Virus record (IMG/VR): IMGVR_UViG_3300043446_002079
Span: 1-22,113 of that record
Origin: a virus
DNA length: 22,113 bases
Strand: one strand, 5' to 3'
Shown here: in pieces, positions 14,563-21,017 of the stretch
Numbering within the stretch: position 1 is the first letter of the stretch
Layout: each line of letters opens with the position of its first letter
Notes under the pieces: generated by a model
Told to the model about the DNA's origin: nothing
The model's database searches: none
What the model saw: only the letters and a program-made list of their open reading frames with translations
Translations under genes and position numbers: made by a program

Positions 14563-15956
14563 ACCACCCCACGAATCTGTCGCTTGACGGACTTGGTCCA
14601 CGTCGGCAAGTAGGCCCCGCTCCCGGTCGCGGCCTCGCCCGCAAAGGTCAACACAAAGGCGTCGGCCACGTCGGGCGAGACAAGACCGCGGCGCTTCATG
14701 TCGTCCTTGCCCTCGAGTTTTAGCTTTCCGTTCGACATGAACGAGTAGCGCGGCGAGGATAATTCATTGACGAGCCGCTCGTCACGCGGCAGCTTGCAGT
14801 CGCGGGCCTCGAGCCACGCCTTCGCCTTGCCCCAGAGCTCGGCGCGCAGGTTCGCGTACTGGCCCTTGAAGGCCGGCGACTCGCCGACGTTGATCCCACG
14901 CGCCGGCAGCTTCAGCTCCCGTAATCTATCGACTACACCCGCCCCCAGGCCGATGCTGTCGACCAGGATCTCGGCGGGGCGCGCCTTGAAGTCGGCGGAC
15001 TCGTACTCGTGCATCACGGCCCCCGTCAGCGACATGAGGTCAAGGTTGCGCCACGTCTTGACGGGCTCGAGGACGACGTTGCCCTGGCGCTTGCAGAGCG
15101 CCGAGGAGTCCGCGCCAAAGCGCGCCACGTCGAGGCCCCAGACGATCGGCGCGTTGGTGTTCTGGGCCACGTCACGGTCGAGCGCCGACTGCGCGAGCTC
15201 CAGCCCGATCAGGGTGTCGTCGTCGGCGACCGGGAACTCGCCCAGGACGCGGACCCGGTACGCGTTCGACCCCTCGCCGTATCGGCTCGACATCTCCCTC
15301 ACGTAGTCCTCGCTCACCCGCGGCGAGTCGAGGCACGAGACGTGGAGGTTTTTCCACTCCGGCGCGAGCCGGTGGAAGGTGTCGTAAAAATACCCCTGCG
15401 TCCGGGTGGGGTTGCCGAGTAGGAGCGTCGTCGCGGCGTGGCCCGACATGCTGCCGCCCGCGGATTCGAAGACCGCCTCGGATACGCCGGGGGCCTCGTC
15501 CACGACCAGCAGCACAAACTCGGCGTGGATGCCTTGCAGCGCGTCGGGCTGCTCGGCGCGGCTGGTGCGGGCGGAGATGAAGGCCTCCTCTGGGCTGGCC
15601 TTTAATTCAATCCGGTCGGACTTGATCTCGAGCAACTCCCCCACGGCGGGGGGTAGGAGCTTGGCCCAGCGGCGGCACTCGCCGAAGAGGGCGTCGAACA
15701 ACTGGCTGGCCGTGGGCGCCGTGACGACGACCTTTACGGGGACGCGGGTGAGCATGTACCAGAGCATGGCCCAGGACGCGACGGTGGACTTACCGGTGCC
15801 GTGGCCGGAGCGGACGGAGATCTTGCGCTCTCCCGCAGCCAGGAGGCCCAGGAGCGTCTTCTGCCACGGGTCTGGGGTGACGCCTAGGACCTCCTCCACG
15901 AAGGCCACAGGGGCCGCGTGGTAGCGTTTAACGAAGTCTAGGTACGGGTTCTGCAT
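14559..15956 (-). CDS. terL: Terminase large subunit
   Basis: This 465-aa packaging motor has both domains. The ATPase domain has Walker A RSGHGTGKST (49-58), Walker B LLVVDEA (149-155) and coupling motif GNPTR (181-185). The nuclease domain has GLDVARFG (D276), ILVDSIGLG (D333) and SPDVADAF (D429, D432) as the metal-binding acids of an RNase H fold. It translocates DNA into the procapsid and cuts it. It works with TerS, encoded upstream beyond a 272-bp non-coding region, and with the portal. The ATG at 15956 has only a weak ribosome binding site and a GC-rich, structured leader, which may limit or time its translation. The call is firm. Confidence 0.95.
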   Translation of the reverse strand: MQNPYLDFVKRYHAAPVAFVEEVLGVTPDPWQKTLLGLLAAGERKISVRSGHGTGKSTVASWAMLWYMLTRVPVKVVVTAPTASQLFDALFGECRRWAKLLPPAVGELLEIKSDRIELKASPEEAFISARTSRAEQPDALQGIHAEFVLLVVDEAPGVSEAVFESAGGSMSGHAATTLLLGNPTRTQGYFYDTFHRLAPEWKNLHVSCLDSPRVSEDYVREMSSRYGEGSNAYRVRVLGEFPVADDDTLIGLELAQSALDRDVAQNTNAPIVWGLDVARFGADSSALCKRQGNVVLEPVKTWRNLDLMSLTGAVMHEYESADFKARPAEILVDSIGLGAGVVDRLRELKLPARGINVGESPAFKGQYANLRAELWGKAKAWLEARDCKLPRDERLVNELSSPRYSFMSNGKLKLEGKDDMKRRGLVSPDVADAFVLTFAGEAATGSGAYLPTWTKSVKRQIRGVV

Positions 15957-15995
15957 TTTTTCGGGTTGGCCTGTGTGGGGTTACGCCAGCGCCCG

Positions 15996-16025
15996 CCCCC
16001 GGCGGTGGCACCCACCGGGGGGGGG
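15996..16025 (-). other. GC-rich hairpin and G9 run in terL leader
   Basis: CGGTGG and CCACCG pair across a CAC loop (16003-16017), and CCCCC (15996-16000) can pair with the G-run on the other side after a two-base bulge. The plus strand has nine consecutive G residues at 16017-16025. The structure lies about 40 nt before the terL start on the minus-strand transcript, where it could lower terL translation. Confidence 0.5.
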
Positions 16026-16031
16026 TTCGCG

Positions 16032-16047
16032 GGCGGTCGCGACCGCC
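16032..16047. promoter_or_regulatory. 16-bp perfect palindrome upstream of terL
   Basis: GGCGGTCGCGACCGCC is its own reverse complement. It lies in the non-coding terS-terL region, two bases from the first 26-bp direct repeat. A dimeric protein site or a cleavage or packaging signal are both possible; nothing in the sequence decides. Confidence 0.55.
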
Positions 16048-16048
16048 G

Positions 16049-16161
16049 ATCCGTTGAGAATCAACGACTTACGCATCGACTGACCGCCTGATGGTCAATT
16101 TTACATAATGGGTATTATACGCACTTCGCAGCATAATCCCTTGTGAATCAATGACTTGCGC
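16049..16161. repeat. Pair of 26-bp direct repeats between terS and terL
   Basis: Copies at 16049-16074 and 16136-16161 agree at 22 of 26 positions. Both read GCG, C or T, AAGTC, A or G, TTGATTC, A or T, CAA, G or C, GGAT on the minus strand. Their starts are 87 bp apart. The first copy also contains a dyad CGTTGA-GAA-TCAACG (16052-16066). Between the copies lie TGACC-N7-GGTCA (16081-16097) and a TATAAT hexamer. Their place next to terS suits a packaging-initiation site (pac or cos) or late-promoter operators. Confidence 0.6.
16114..16119 (-). promoter_or_regulatory. Possible late promoter -10 box upstream of terL
   Basis: The minus strand has a perfect TATAAT within GTGCGTATAATACCC. No good -35 hexamer lies 16-18 nt upstream, so an activator may be needed. 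Transcription would start near 16107 and give a leader of about 150 nt to terL that contains the 16-bp palindrome and the GC-rich hairpin. The TGACC-N7-GGTCA dyad lies just downstream. Confidence 0.4.
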
Positions 16162-16205
16162 GAGTTGCGTTTTGCGCAGAGCGTGATTATGCGGGTTTTT
16201 ATGCA

Positions 16206-16235
16206 TAAAAAAGTGTTATGTTATAACATTACACT
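16206..16235 (-). terminator. Terminator-like hairpin at end of terS
   Basis: On the minus strand AGTGT-A-ATGT, loop TATA, ACAT-A-ACACT is followed by TTTTTT. The stem includes the terS stop codon, has one A-A mismatch and is AT-rich, so it is likely a weak intrinsic terminator. Next to it TTTTTATGCATAAAAA (16196-16211) is a perfect palindrome. It would partly separate terS from terL transcription and leave room for a promoter at 16114. Confidence 0.5.
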
Positions 16236-16738
16236 GATGAATCGCGCGCGGCCGGCGATGTTGACGCGTCAGTGTCAGAGGTCAGTTTTTCGGGCTCCAC
16301 GACGCTCACGGTCCGCATCAAATCGCGCACGGCCTGCAAGTGCAGCTGCGTCGTGTCGGTGATCTTCACGTCCTGCTGGATCTTGTTTCCCCAGCGCTTC
16401 GGGTCCATTCGCTCGGCGAGCCACTGCCTCGCGCCCATCGCGACCTTCGCCGCGTTCGGGTCCATCTGCTCGGCCTCAACCTTCTCGGCCAGCGCCTCGA
16501 TCCGCTCTGCGTTCGCGAGCGCCCTGGCGTTGCGTACGATCTCGTAGCGTTCCATCAAGACCGGATCGGATTGCATCTTTCGCCAGAGCACGCCATACGG
16601 CACGTCGCTGCCGCTCACAAACGATCGCAGCGTGTTGCCTTCGGCCAAGTGCTCCCAGAGCATCTCCCAGAAGTCAGGCTTCGCCATGATCGCCAGCGCC
16701 TTCTCGTGCCTGGCTCGTTTGATCGGTGTCCCTGCCAT
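16229..16738 (-). CDS. terS: Terminase small subunit, Sf6-like
   Basis: The protein has 169 aa from the ATG at 16738, which shares a base with the preceding TGA. Residues 20-58 form an HTH-like region (MLWEHLAEGNTLRSFVSGSD and VPYGVLWRKM). A helical oligomerisation segment rich in Ala/Glu follows (70-95), then MGARQWLAERMDPKRWGNK (101-119), the signature end of Sf6-type small terminases. The C-terminal tail is Ser/Thr/Asp-rich. The family forms a ring that recognises the packaging site and stimulates TerL. Its own gene or the adjacent region often carries that site, which makes the repeats just downstream of interest. Confidence 0.85.
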   Translation of the reverse strand: MAGTPIKRARHEKALAIMAKPDFWEMLWEHLAEGNTLRSFVSGSDVPYGVLWRKMQSDPVLMERYEIVRNARALANAERIEALAEKVEAEQMDPNAAKVAMGARQWLAERMDPKRWGNKIQQDVKITDTTQLHLQAVRDLMRTVSVVEPEKLTSDTDASTSPAARDSSV

Positions 16739-17040
16739 CAATCATCCTGCATGTGAACGTAGGTCGTCACGTCTTCGTGGTCCATCTCGTATCCCTCGAG
16801 CGGCACCACGTCGAAGTTGCTGTAGGTCTTTCTCGGTCGCTCTGCCTGGTCAACCTTTCGGCCAATCCTCGGCGCTGCCTTTGCGGCGCGGATCTCTTCG
16901 GCGTAGACCTTCCGCCAGACCTTCTCGCTGGTCGTGAACCTGAAGCCGCACGTGACACACTCTCGGCGCCTGCGGGCCTCTGCCGTGAACTGGTAGACCT
17001 TCACGACCTCGCTAGGCTTGCCACACTTTGGGCACCTCAT
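16738..17040 (-). CDS. NrdR-like zinc-ribbon protein
   Basis: The protein has 100 aa from the ATG at 17040, which overlaps the preceding stop (ATGA). It starts MRCPKCGK and continues RRRRECVTCGFRFTTSEKV, giving four zinc ligands C3, C6, C28 and C31. This copies the zinc ribbon of the ribonucleotide-reductase repressor NrdR, including the R-R-R-E-C and R-F-T-T-x-E positions. The ATP-cone that senses nucleotides in NrdR is absent and is replaced by a charged tail. It may be a DNA-binding regulator of host or phage promoters, or an accessory to the neighbouring nuclease and terminase. Its target is unknown. Confidence 0.7.
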   Translation of the reverse strand: MRCPKCGKPSEVVKVYQFTAEARRRRECVTCGFRFTTSEKVWRKVYAEEIRAAKAAPRIGRKVDQAERPRKTYSNFDVVPLEGYEMDHEDVTTYVHMQDD

Positions 17041-17360
17041 CGCTCGGGCAGCTCTCCCTTCGCCATCTTGAGCCAATCCTCTAGCCGCTGGATGACGAGG
17101 AACTCGCGCTTGTCTGCACGGCAGACCACGACCGGGGTCTCGTACGGCGCGCACGCCGCGGATGCCTGGTCGATCCACTCGTAGACCGCGATTGCCTTCC
17201 TGCGCTTGACCTCGAGCACGAACTGCCCGAGTCGAATATCGCAGCCGCCGTCTCTCGCCTGGCCGAGCTCACGCTTGACGACCCAGCCGATCTTTTCGGA
17301 GATTGTCTCGCAAACCTCGCGCTCTGTCTCGGCGCCACGCTCTCGTTGTCGCTTTCCCAT
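17037..17360 (-). CDS. Small PD-(D/E)xK-like nuclease (Holliday-resolvase-like)
   Basis: The protein has 107 aa from the ATG at 17360; two GTG codons just before it are less likely starts. It begins GKRQRERGAETEREVCETIS, then KRELGQARDGGCDIRLG and FVLEVKRR. The motif D41...E50-V-K52, with E12 or E15 on the first helix, fits a minimal PD-(D/E)xK nuclease core such as archaeal-type Holliday junction resolvases. The later YEWIDQASAAC and TPVVVCRADKREFLVI match the helix and strand after the active site in that fold. It may resolve branched replication DNA before packaging, in keeping with its place next to terS. TGATG overlap with the gene before. Confidence 0.65.
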   Translation of the reverse strand: MGKRQRERGAETEREVCETISEKIGWVVKRELGQARDGGCDIRLGQFVLEVKRRKAIAVYEWIDQASAACAPYETPVVVCRADKREFLVIQRLEDWLKMAKGELPER

Positions 17361-17734
17361 CACCACCCCGCACTGATTCGGCCCAAGTCTACCGCACGAC
17401 AGAGATCAGCGATCAAGGGCCGCAGCCTACGGCGCAGGCTCTTGCTGACCTTGCGTTGCGTCCTCCGCTTCTCGGCGTGGCGCCAGTAATAGTCTCGGTG
17501 ATACTCCTTGCGAGACTTCTTTGGCTTTGATTGCCAGTGAAGCGGCTGCCTCGCCAGGTCAACGGCGTCACAGATAATCGCCCTCACCCGGTTCTGCTCA
17601 ATCGTAACCAGCGCCATCTCGGTGAGTTGCTGCGGCGTATAGCCTTTCTTGCGAGACCCGTTCTTGTGCCACCCGTGAACGCGACCGCCCGTGTTCTCGA
17701 CCAGGCAGATCGGGCAGCGCTTTATTTCCCCCAC
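17360..17734 (-). CDS. Unknown basic protein with CxxC
   Basis: This 124-aa protein is Arg/Lys-rich. It begins GEIKRCPICLVENTGG, a single C-x-x-C that could be half of a zinc site with later C or H residues. A middle part carries YTPQQLTEMALVTIEQNRVR, and KEYHRDYYWRHAEKRRTQRK resembles charged helices seen next to HNH nucleases, but no H-N-H core is present. It is probably nucleic-acid binding (inference). The start is GTG at 17734 inside the end of the preceding gene (13-nt overlap). Confidence 0.55.
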   Translation of the reverse strand: MGEIKRCPICLVENTGGRVHGWHKNGSRKKGYTPQQLTEMALVTIEQNRVRAIICDAVDLARQPLHWQSKPKKSRKEYHRDYYWRHAEKRRTQRKVSKSLRRRLRPLIADLCRAVDLGRISAGW

Positions 17735-18006
17735 GTCGGCCTCCAGTCGTGGATACCGTTGCGCTTCGGCGGGTCGCGGTACTTGTGCTCTTCGGCTTCA
17801 GCCGCGGCAGCCTCGAACGTCTCGAACGACCCCAGGTGCTTAGGGATCACCCTGCCGTCTGGCCCACGCCGCCACAGGACGAACTCCTGCTTCCCGTTCA
17901 TCGTCTGGCCACGGATCGAGAACCGCCGGCAGGCCGAGGTCTTGCCCCAGAAGTCCGAGTCCTCCCAGACCAGCGGCCCGAGTAGGTTGAATTCACTCTG
18001 TGTCAT
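17722..18006 (-). CDS. Unknown 94-aa phage protein
   Basis: The product starts MTQSEFNLLGPLVWEDSDFW and has FSIRGQTMNGKQEFVLWRRG, then KHLGSFETFEAAAAEAEEHK. The strand-strand-strand-helix pattern with a final FETFEAAxxxA helix resembles small AP2-like or integrase-arm-like folds, but the match is weak and I do not assign a function. The ATG at 18006 is preferred over earlier in-frame codons because it overlaps the preceding gene by only 14 nt. Confidence 0.6.
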   Translation of the reverse strand: MTQSEFNLLGPLVWEDSDFWGKTSACRRFSIRGQTMNGKQEFVLWRRGPDGRVIPKHLGSFETFEAAAAEAEEHKYRDPPKRNGIHDWRPTWGK

Positions 18007-18226
18007 CGATCCACCTCGGCATCTTCCCGACCTCGCCGTGCCTGTCGCGGTAATACAGCAGCCTTGCACCAAAGTGCGACTGGAGCGTCTTGAGGTCGGC
18101 CAGCATCTCCGGGCCACCCTCTTCCGCCATGCGTTTAGCCAGTGGCGTATCAGCAACAGGTTGTTGCTTCTTTACAACACCACCACCCCCCACCCTAGCC
18201 TGCTGGAGCAATCTTTTCTTCCTCAC
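17993..18226 (-). CDS. Unknown 77-aa protein, first gene of the late block
   Basis: This small protein has a basic N-terminus (RKKRLLQQARVGGGG) and then a helical region with LAKRMAEEGGPEMLADLKTL and ARLLYYRDRHGEVGKMPRWI. No family is recognised. The start is GTG at 18226, with AGGA seven bases upstream. It is the first gene after the heptamer array, and a -35/-10 pair lies close enough that the message may have almost no leader. Confidence 0.55.
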   Translation of the reverse strand: MRKKRLLQQARVGGGGVVKKQQPVADTPLAKRMAEEGGPEMLADLKTLQSHFGARLLYYRDRHGEVGKMPRWIDDTE

Positions 18227-18232
18227 ATATTT

Positions 18233-18261
18233 ATCCTATGTCTGGTCAAATCCATGGTCAA
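18233..18261 (-). promoter_or_regulatory. Possible promoter for the late block
   Basis: On the minus strand TTGACC (18261-18256), 17 bases and TAGGAT (18238-18233) give a sigma70-like pair. Its -35 box is part of a GGTCAAA-type heptamer, so a protein bound there would block or activate it directly. The predicted start lies at or next to the GTG of the first gene, which is unusual and lowers confidence. Confidence 0.35.
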
Positions 18262-18352
18262 AAGTCAAAACCCTATATAGGGTTTTTTGACCTTTTTGAC
18301 CGCATGGACGGTCAAAACGTGGTCAAAATTTGACCTTTTTGACTTTTTGACC
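18244..18352. promoter_or_regulatory. Array of ten GGTCAAA-type heptamers
   Basis: Heptamers on the plus strand lie at 18244, 18256, 18263 (AGTCAAA), 18310 and 18321. Inverted copies (TTTGACC) start at 18286, 18295, 18329, 18338 (TTTGACT) and 18346. Eight are exact and two have one change. They form two convergent groups, one around a 20-bp palindrome (centre 18276/18277) and one around the single base 18328, so the centres are about 52 bp apart. The region is AT-rich and non-coding, between the primase stop and the late block. It could be a replication origin with iterons or a cooperative operator. Confidence 0.7.
18267..18286. terminator. 20-bp palindrome inside the heptamer array
   Basis: AAAACCCTATATAGGGTTTT is perfectly symmetrical. 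As RNA on either strand it gives a 7-bp stem with a TATATA loop. On the plus strand it is followed by two more T residues, and on the minus strand it ends in TTTT, so it could be a weak two-way terminator that separates primase from late transcription. Equally it could be the melting site of an origin or a central operator. Confidence 0.45.
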
Positions 18353-18354
18353 GC

Positions 18355-20436
18355 CTACTTTAACCCCTCTTCCGAGAGCCTAAACCCACCCACCGTGCTG
18401 GTCAGGAACGGGCTCATGGCCATCATTTCGACCGCCCTGTGGACAGACTGCTTGCTCTGCCCGCACTCCTTCCCGACCTGCCGCAGGTCTACCATGGTCC
18501 AGATCAGGGTCGTCTCGGACGCCTTCTGGCGCGCCCGGAGCGCGTCCAGGATCATCTTCTGGACCTTGCCCTGCGGCGTCGCCTTCTTGGTCGCGACCAC
18601 CGGGTCGGTGGCCCGCATCACGAGCGACTTGACGCCCTCGCCGTACCGATCGACCCGCCCGAGGTCCACCTCGACGGCCTCGTATCCGATCGGAGACATG
18701 GAGGCCGTGTCCTTGAACCGCTCGCGGGTCACGTTGACCGCCATGCCCTGGGCGTCTGGCCGCTCGACGATATACTCGGCGTCTGGGTTAGCCATGAGCG
18801 CCGACGCGCCACGCGGCCGCTTGGAGTCGCCGTGGCCGCTATGTGCGACCAAGAGCACCGTCGCCGTGTACCGCTCGCGCAGCCCGATCGTGAGCTTGGA
18901 GAGATACTCGGCGACCTCCTGGTTGCTGTTCTCGTCGAGCCCCGCGCTGAACTTGCTGAACGTGTCCACGACCACGAGCGCCGGCCGAATCCCGGCCTCG
19001 TCGATCGCGCTCTGGAGCATGGCCATCTCCTCGTCGGCGTTGAGGTTCGCGACCGACTCCAGCGCCATGAGCCGCAGCTCCTCGAAATCGCGCCCCTTGC
19101 CGTGCTCCTGCATCCATGCCTCGGCGCGACGGCCGAGGCCCGCGCCCTCGCCCGAGAGGATCACCACGGGATTATCCGCGGCCGCGATACGCATCGCCCA
19201 GTCGAGCGCAATAAAAGACTTGAAGCTGGCGCGTGGCCCGGCGAGGACCGCCAGCACGTTGGCCTCGAGGACGTTGTGGATCAGCCAGCTCGCCTCGCGC
19301 CGCTCGGTGACGATCTCGCCGATGGGCCGCAGGATAAGGCGACGGCTCGGGACTATGCCACCAGGTGTCACTGTCCCAGATTGTTGTCCGGACGCTGTGT
19401 GTACAATCTGCGGCTCGCGGACGCGCTCCATCCCGAGCGCCTCGGGCAGGTTTTCGTAGCTACAAAAATCCTCGGGCTCCTCGCGCTTCGGTGGCCCGAG
19501 CCGCACCGCCTCTGGGACGTTGACCCAGCCGCCCGCCTTGGCGGCGTTGAAGAGGCTCCCGAGCGTGACGCCGCCGCCGCGGTCGAGGTGGAACGACTGC
19601 CACCGATACTCGATGTCGGCGCGGCCCGCGTAAGAGTCTGGCAGTACGCCCGTGACGCACCCGCTTGACCAGGCGTCCCAGAGCTCGAGCCCGTCGTCGG
19701 CGCCGCCGGAGGCGTGGTGCAGAGCCATCCCTACCATAAGCCACGGGTCGTAGTCAGCCGGGTCGATGAAGACGAGGGCCTCGGTGATCCGCCGCAGCTC
19801 GCGCTGGAAGTCTCCGCTGGTGCCGGGCTTTGGCGGTAACTTGGCCGCGACCTCCGCCGGGAGTTCAAGGTCCATCCGGCGCTCGTCGATAAGCCCCGCC
19901 GGCAGCGGCTGGACCTCCTCGAGCGGCCCGCTCTGGCCGAAGTGCAGGGGCCACCAGATGATGTAGCCGCCCTCGGCGCGGATGTCCAGGCCGTCGCGCT
20001 TGACCTTCCCCAGGACGACGTTGGCGCCGCCCCTGATCTTGACCCCGGCGGGTAGCTTGAAGAGGTAGTGCCGCCCGCCGCTGCCGCCGCCGGTCTGGTG
20101 TACGCGGGTGCTTAGAAGAGCGCCCTGATTTTCAGATAGCCACTCCTGAGCAGCGACCCCAGCCTTGCTGGTATCGAAGTCAATGACGGCGAGGCCGGTG
20201 CGGCTCCCGGTCGGGACGCCGACGAGGGCGTCAGGGTGAGCGGCCCAGAGTCGACGTATCTGGGCCTCGTCTTGGGTGGCGTCCTTGAATCCGTTTTTGG
20301 TGAGCGGGCTCTTGGCCTTGAGCGTGCGCCCCTCTTGGTCTGTTTCATCTTTCCTCCTGCACGGGAAAACGGGATAACGCCTCGCCAGCTCGAGGACCCT
20401 CTCGACTGGCACGATCGCGGTGAGTTCTGGTTTCAT
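18355..20436 (-). CDS. Prim-pol primase with RepA-type helicase domain
   Basis: This 693-aa multidomain replication protein has three parts. Residues about 10-185 are a primase-polymerase: FPC (24-26), AVIDFD with catalytic D86/D88, STRVHQTGGGSGGRHYLF (109-126) and DIRAEGGYII (151-160). Residues about 210-305 resemble primase C-terminal domain 2 (DPWLMVGMALHHASGG, LELWDAWSSG). Residues about 370-600 are a RepA/AAA_25-type ATPase with altered Walker A AGPRASFKSF (399-408), Walker B VVVDTFSK (488-495) and LLVAHSGHGDSKRPRGAS (528-545). The C-terminal 70 residues look like a winged helix (ECGQSKQSVHRAVEMM). It would prime and unwind phage DNA. Its ATG overlaps the stop of the HTH gene (ATGA). The heptamer array follows its stop by 2 nt, as expected of an origin site. 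Confidence 0.88.
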   Translation of the reverse strand: MKPELTAIVPVERVLELARRYPVFPCRRKDETDQEGRTLKAKSPLTKNGFKDATQDEAQIRRLWAAHPDALVGVPTGSRTGLAVIDFDTSKAGVAAQEWLSENQGALLSTRVHQTGGGSGGRHYLFKLPAGVKIRGGANVVLGKVKRDGLDIRAEGGYIIWWPLHFGQSGPLEEVQPLPAGLIDERRMDLELPAEVAAKLPPKPGTSGDFQRELRRITEALVFIDPADYDPWLMVGMALHHASGGADDGLELWDAWSSGCVTGVLPDSYAGRADIEYRWQSFHLDRGGGVTLGSLFNAAKAGGWVNVPEAVRLGPPKREEPEDFCSYENLPEALGMERVREPQIVHTASGQQSGTVTPGGIVPSRRLILRPIGEIVTERREASWLIHNVLEANVLAVLAGPRASFKSFIALDWAMRIAAADNPVVILSGEGAGLGRRAEAWMQEHGKGRDFEELRLMALESVANLNADEEMAMLQSAIDEAGIRPALVVVDTFSKFSAGLDENSNQEVAEYLSKLTIGLRERYTATVLLVAHSGHGDSKRPRGASALMANPDAEYIVERPDAQGMAVNVTRERFKDTASMSPIGYEAVEVDLGRVDRYGEGVKSLVMRATDPVVATKKATPQGKVQKMILDALRARQKASETTLIWTMVDLRQVGKECGQSKQSVHRAVEMMAMSPFLTSTVGGFRLSEEGLK

Positions 20437-20645
20437 GGATAAATATCCGGTCGTAGAGCTTTCCTTGATACCCCAGTCGCCGCCTCAACCGCAAGGACAC
20501 GGAGAGGGGGAATCCTGCCGCTGGCGCACCACTTCTGGACCGCCTGCGGCCTTATACCTAGCTTTCTTGCAAGGGAAGACTGACCGCCTGCCCTGTCCAC
20601 GGCGTGGATAACTGCCGCCTGCTGCGGCGTGATCTTGTTGTTCAT
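20433..20645 (-). CDS. Cro/YdaS-like HTH regulator
   Basis: The 70-aa protein starts MNNKITPQQAAVIHAVDRAG, then GGQSSLARKLGIRPQAVQKW and PLRVLAVEAATGVSRKALRP. This is the common Cro/YdaS-type helix-turn-helix; helices 2 and 3 fall at about 22-40. Such proteins repress early phage promoters. It lies at the head of the minus-strand primase operon, facing the plus-strand early operon across about 150 bp, the typical position of a transcription switch. The start ATG at 20645 has a poor ribosome binding site. The product probably acts at the dyad in the divergent region. Confidence 0.85.
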   Translation of the reverse strand: MNNKITPQQAAVIHAVDRAGGQSSLARKLGIRPQAVQKWCASGRIPPLRVLAVEAATGVSRKALRPDIYP

Positions 20646-20711
20646 GTCGCGATCTTACAACTATCGGTGGCACCCAGAAAAGAGGGCCATAAAAATATTT
20701 ACACCGAGGGG

Positions 20712-20740
20712 TTGTAGACAGACAGCGATATCTGTATAAC
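20712..20740 (+). promoter_or_regulatory. Early promoter with operator-like dyad
   Basis: TTGTAG (20712-20717), a 17-base spacer and TATAAC (20735-20740) form a good sigma70-like promoter for the plus-strand operon, with a start near 20747. The spacer carries ACAG-N6-CTGT (20721-20734), so a Cro-like dimer bound there would block RNA polymerase. The AT-rich segment 20684-20699 on the other side may serve the opposite promoter of the HTH gene; no clear boxes are seen there. Confidence 0.6.
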
Positions 20741-20757
20741 GTCTTCCACGGGCGGCG

Positions 20758-20783
20758 CGGTGCCGCACCGGAAGCGATCAAAG
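20758..20783 (+). promoter_or_regulatory. Leader module 1: hairpin plus AAGCGATCAAAG
   Basis: CGGTG, loop CCG, CACCG (20758-20770) forms a hairpin, followed by AAGCGATCAAAG at 20772-20783 and then the purine-rich AGGTAAAGGAAA before ATG 20796. The same 12-mer, also after a GC-rich hairpin and 11 nt before the start codon, precedes the next gene at 21031-21042. Confidence 0.5.
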
Positions 20784-20795
20784 AGGTAAAGGAAA

Positions 20796-21017
20796 ATGAG
20801 CGACAAAGAAATCAAGATGTTCGGTTGCACGAAGGTTGAAATTGATCAGGCCGATGCCGAAGCGCTTGGACATCCAATGATGAGAATCATGGGTTTGATG
20901 TCAGACGCGCAGGCGCAGATGGCGATGGGCATGAATGAATCTGCCCGCCAGACTTTGAATGTTGCGAAATACTTAATCAGCAAACACGGTTTCAACGATA
21001 TCGGGGTGGCGGCGTAA
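20796..21017 (+). CDS. Unknown 73-aa early protein
   Basis: This is the first gene of the plus-strand early operon, with a strong ribosome binding site (AAAGGAA). The protein starts MSDKEIKMFGCTKVEIDQAD and has a helical, Met-rich middle (HPMMRIMGLMSDAQAQMAMG) and NESARQTLNVAKYLISKHGF. It has no membrane segment or known motif. GC content is lower than in neighbours. Being the first early gene it could be a host-takeover or anti-defence factor, but nothing in the sequence shows this. Confidence 0.65.
   Translation: MSDKEIKMFGCTKVEIDQADAEALGHPMMRIMGLMSDAQAQMAMGMNESARQTLNVAKYLISKHGFNDIGVAA

Noticed and set aside
18244-18352. Heptamer array as a CRISPR array
   Set aside because: Units are only 7 bp, in both orientations and without uniform spacers.
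18287-19668. Long plus-strand open frames opposite the primase gene
   Set aside because: They are antisense to a protein with clear prim-pol and ATPase motifs, have Arg/Ser/Pro-rich content typical of shadow frames in GC-rich DNA, and lack ribosome binding sites.
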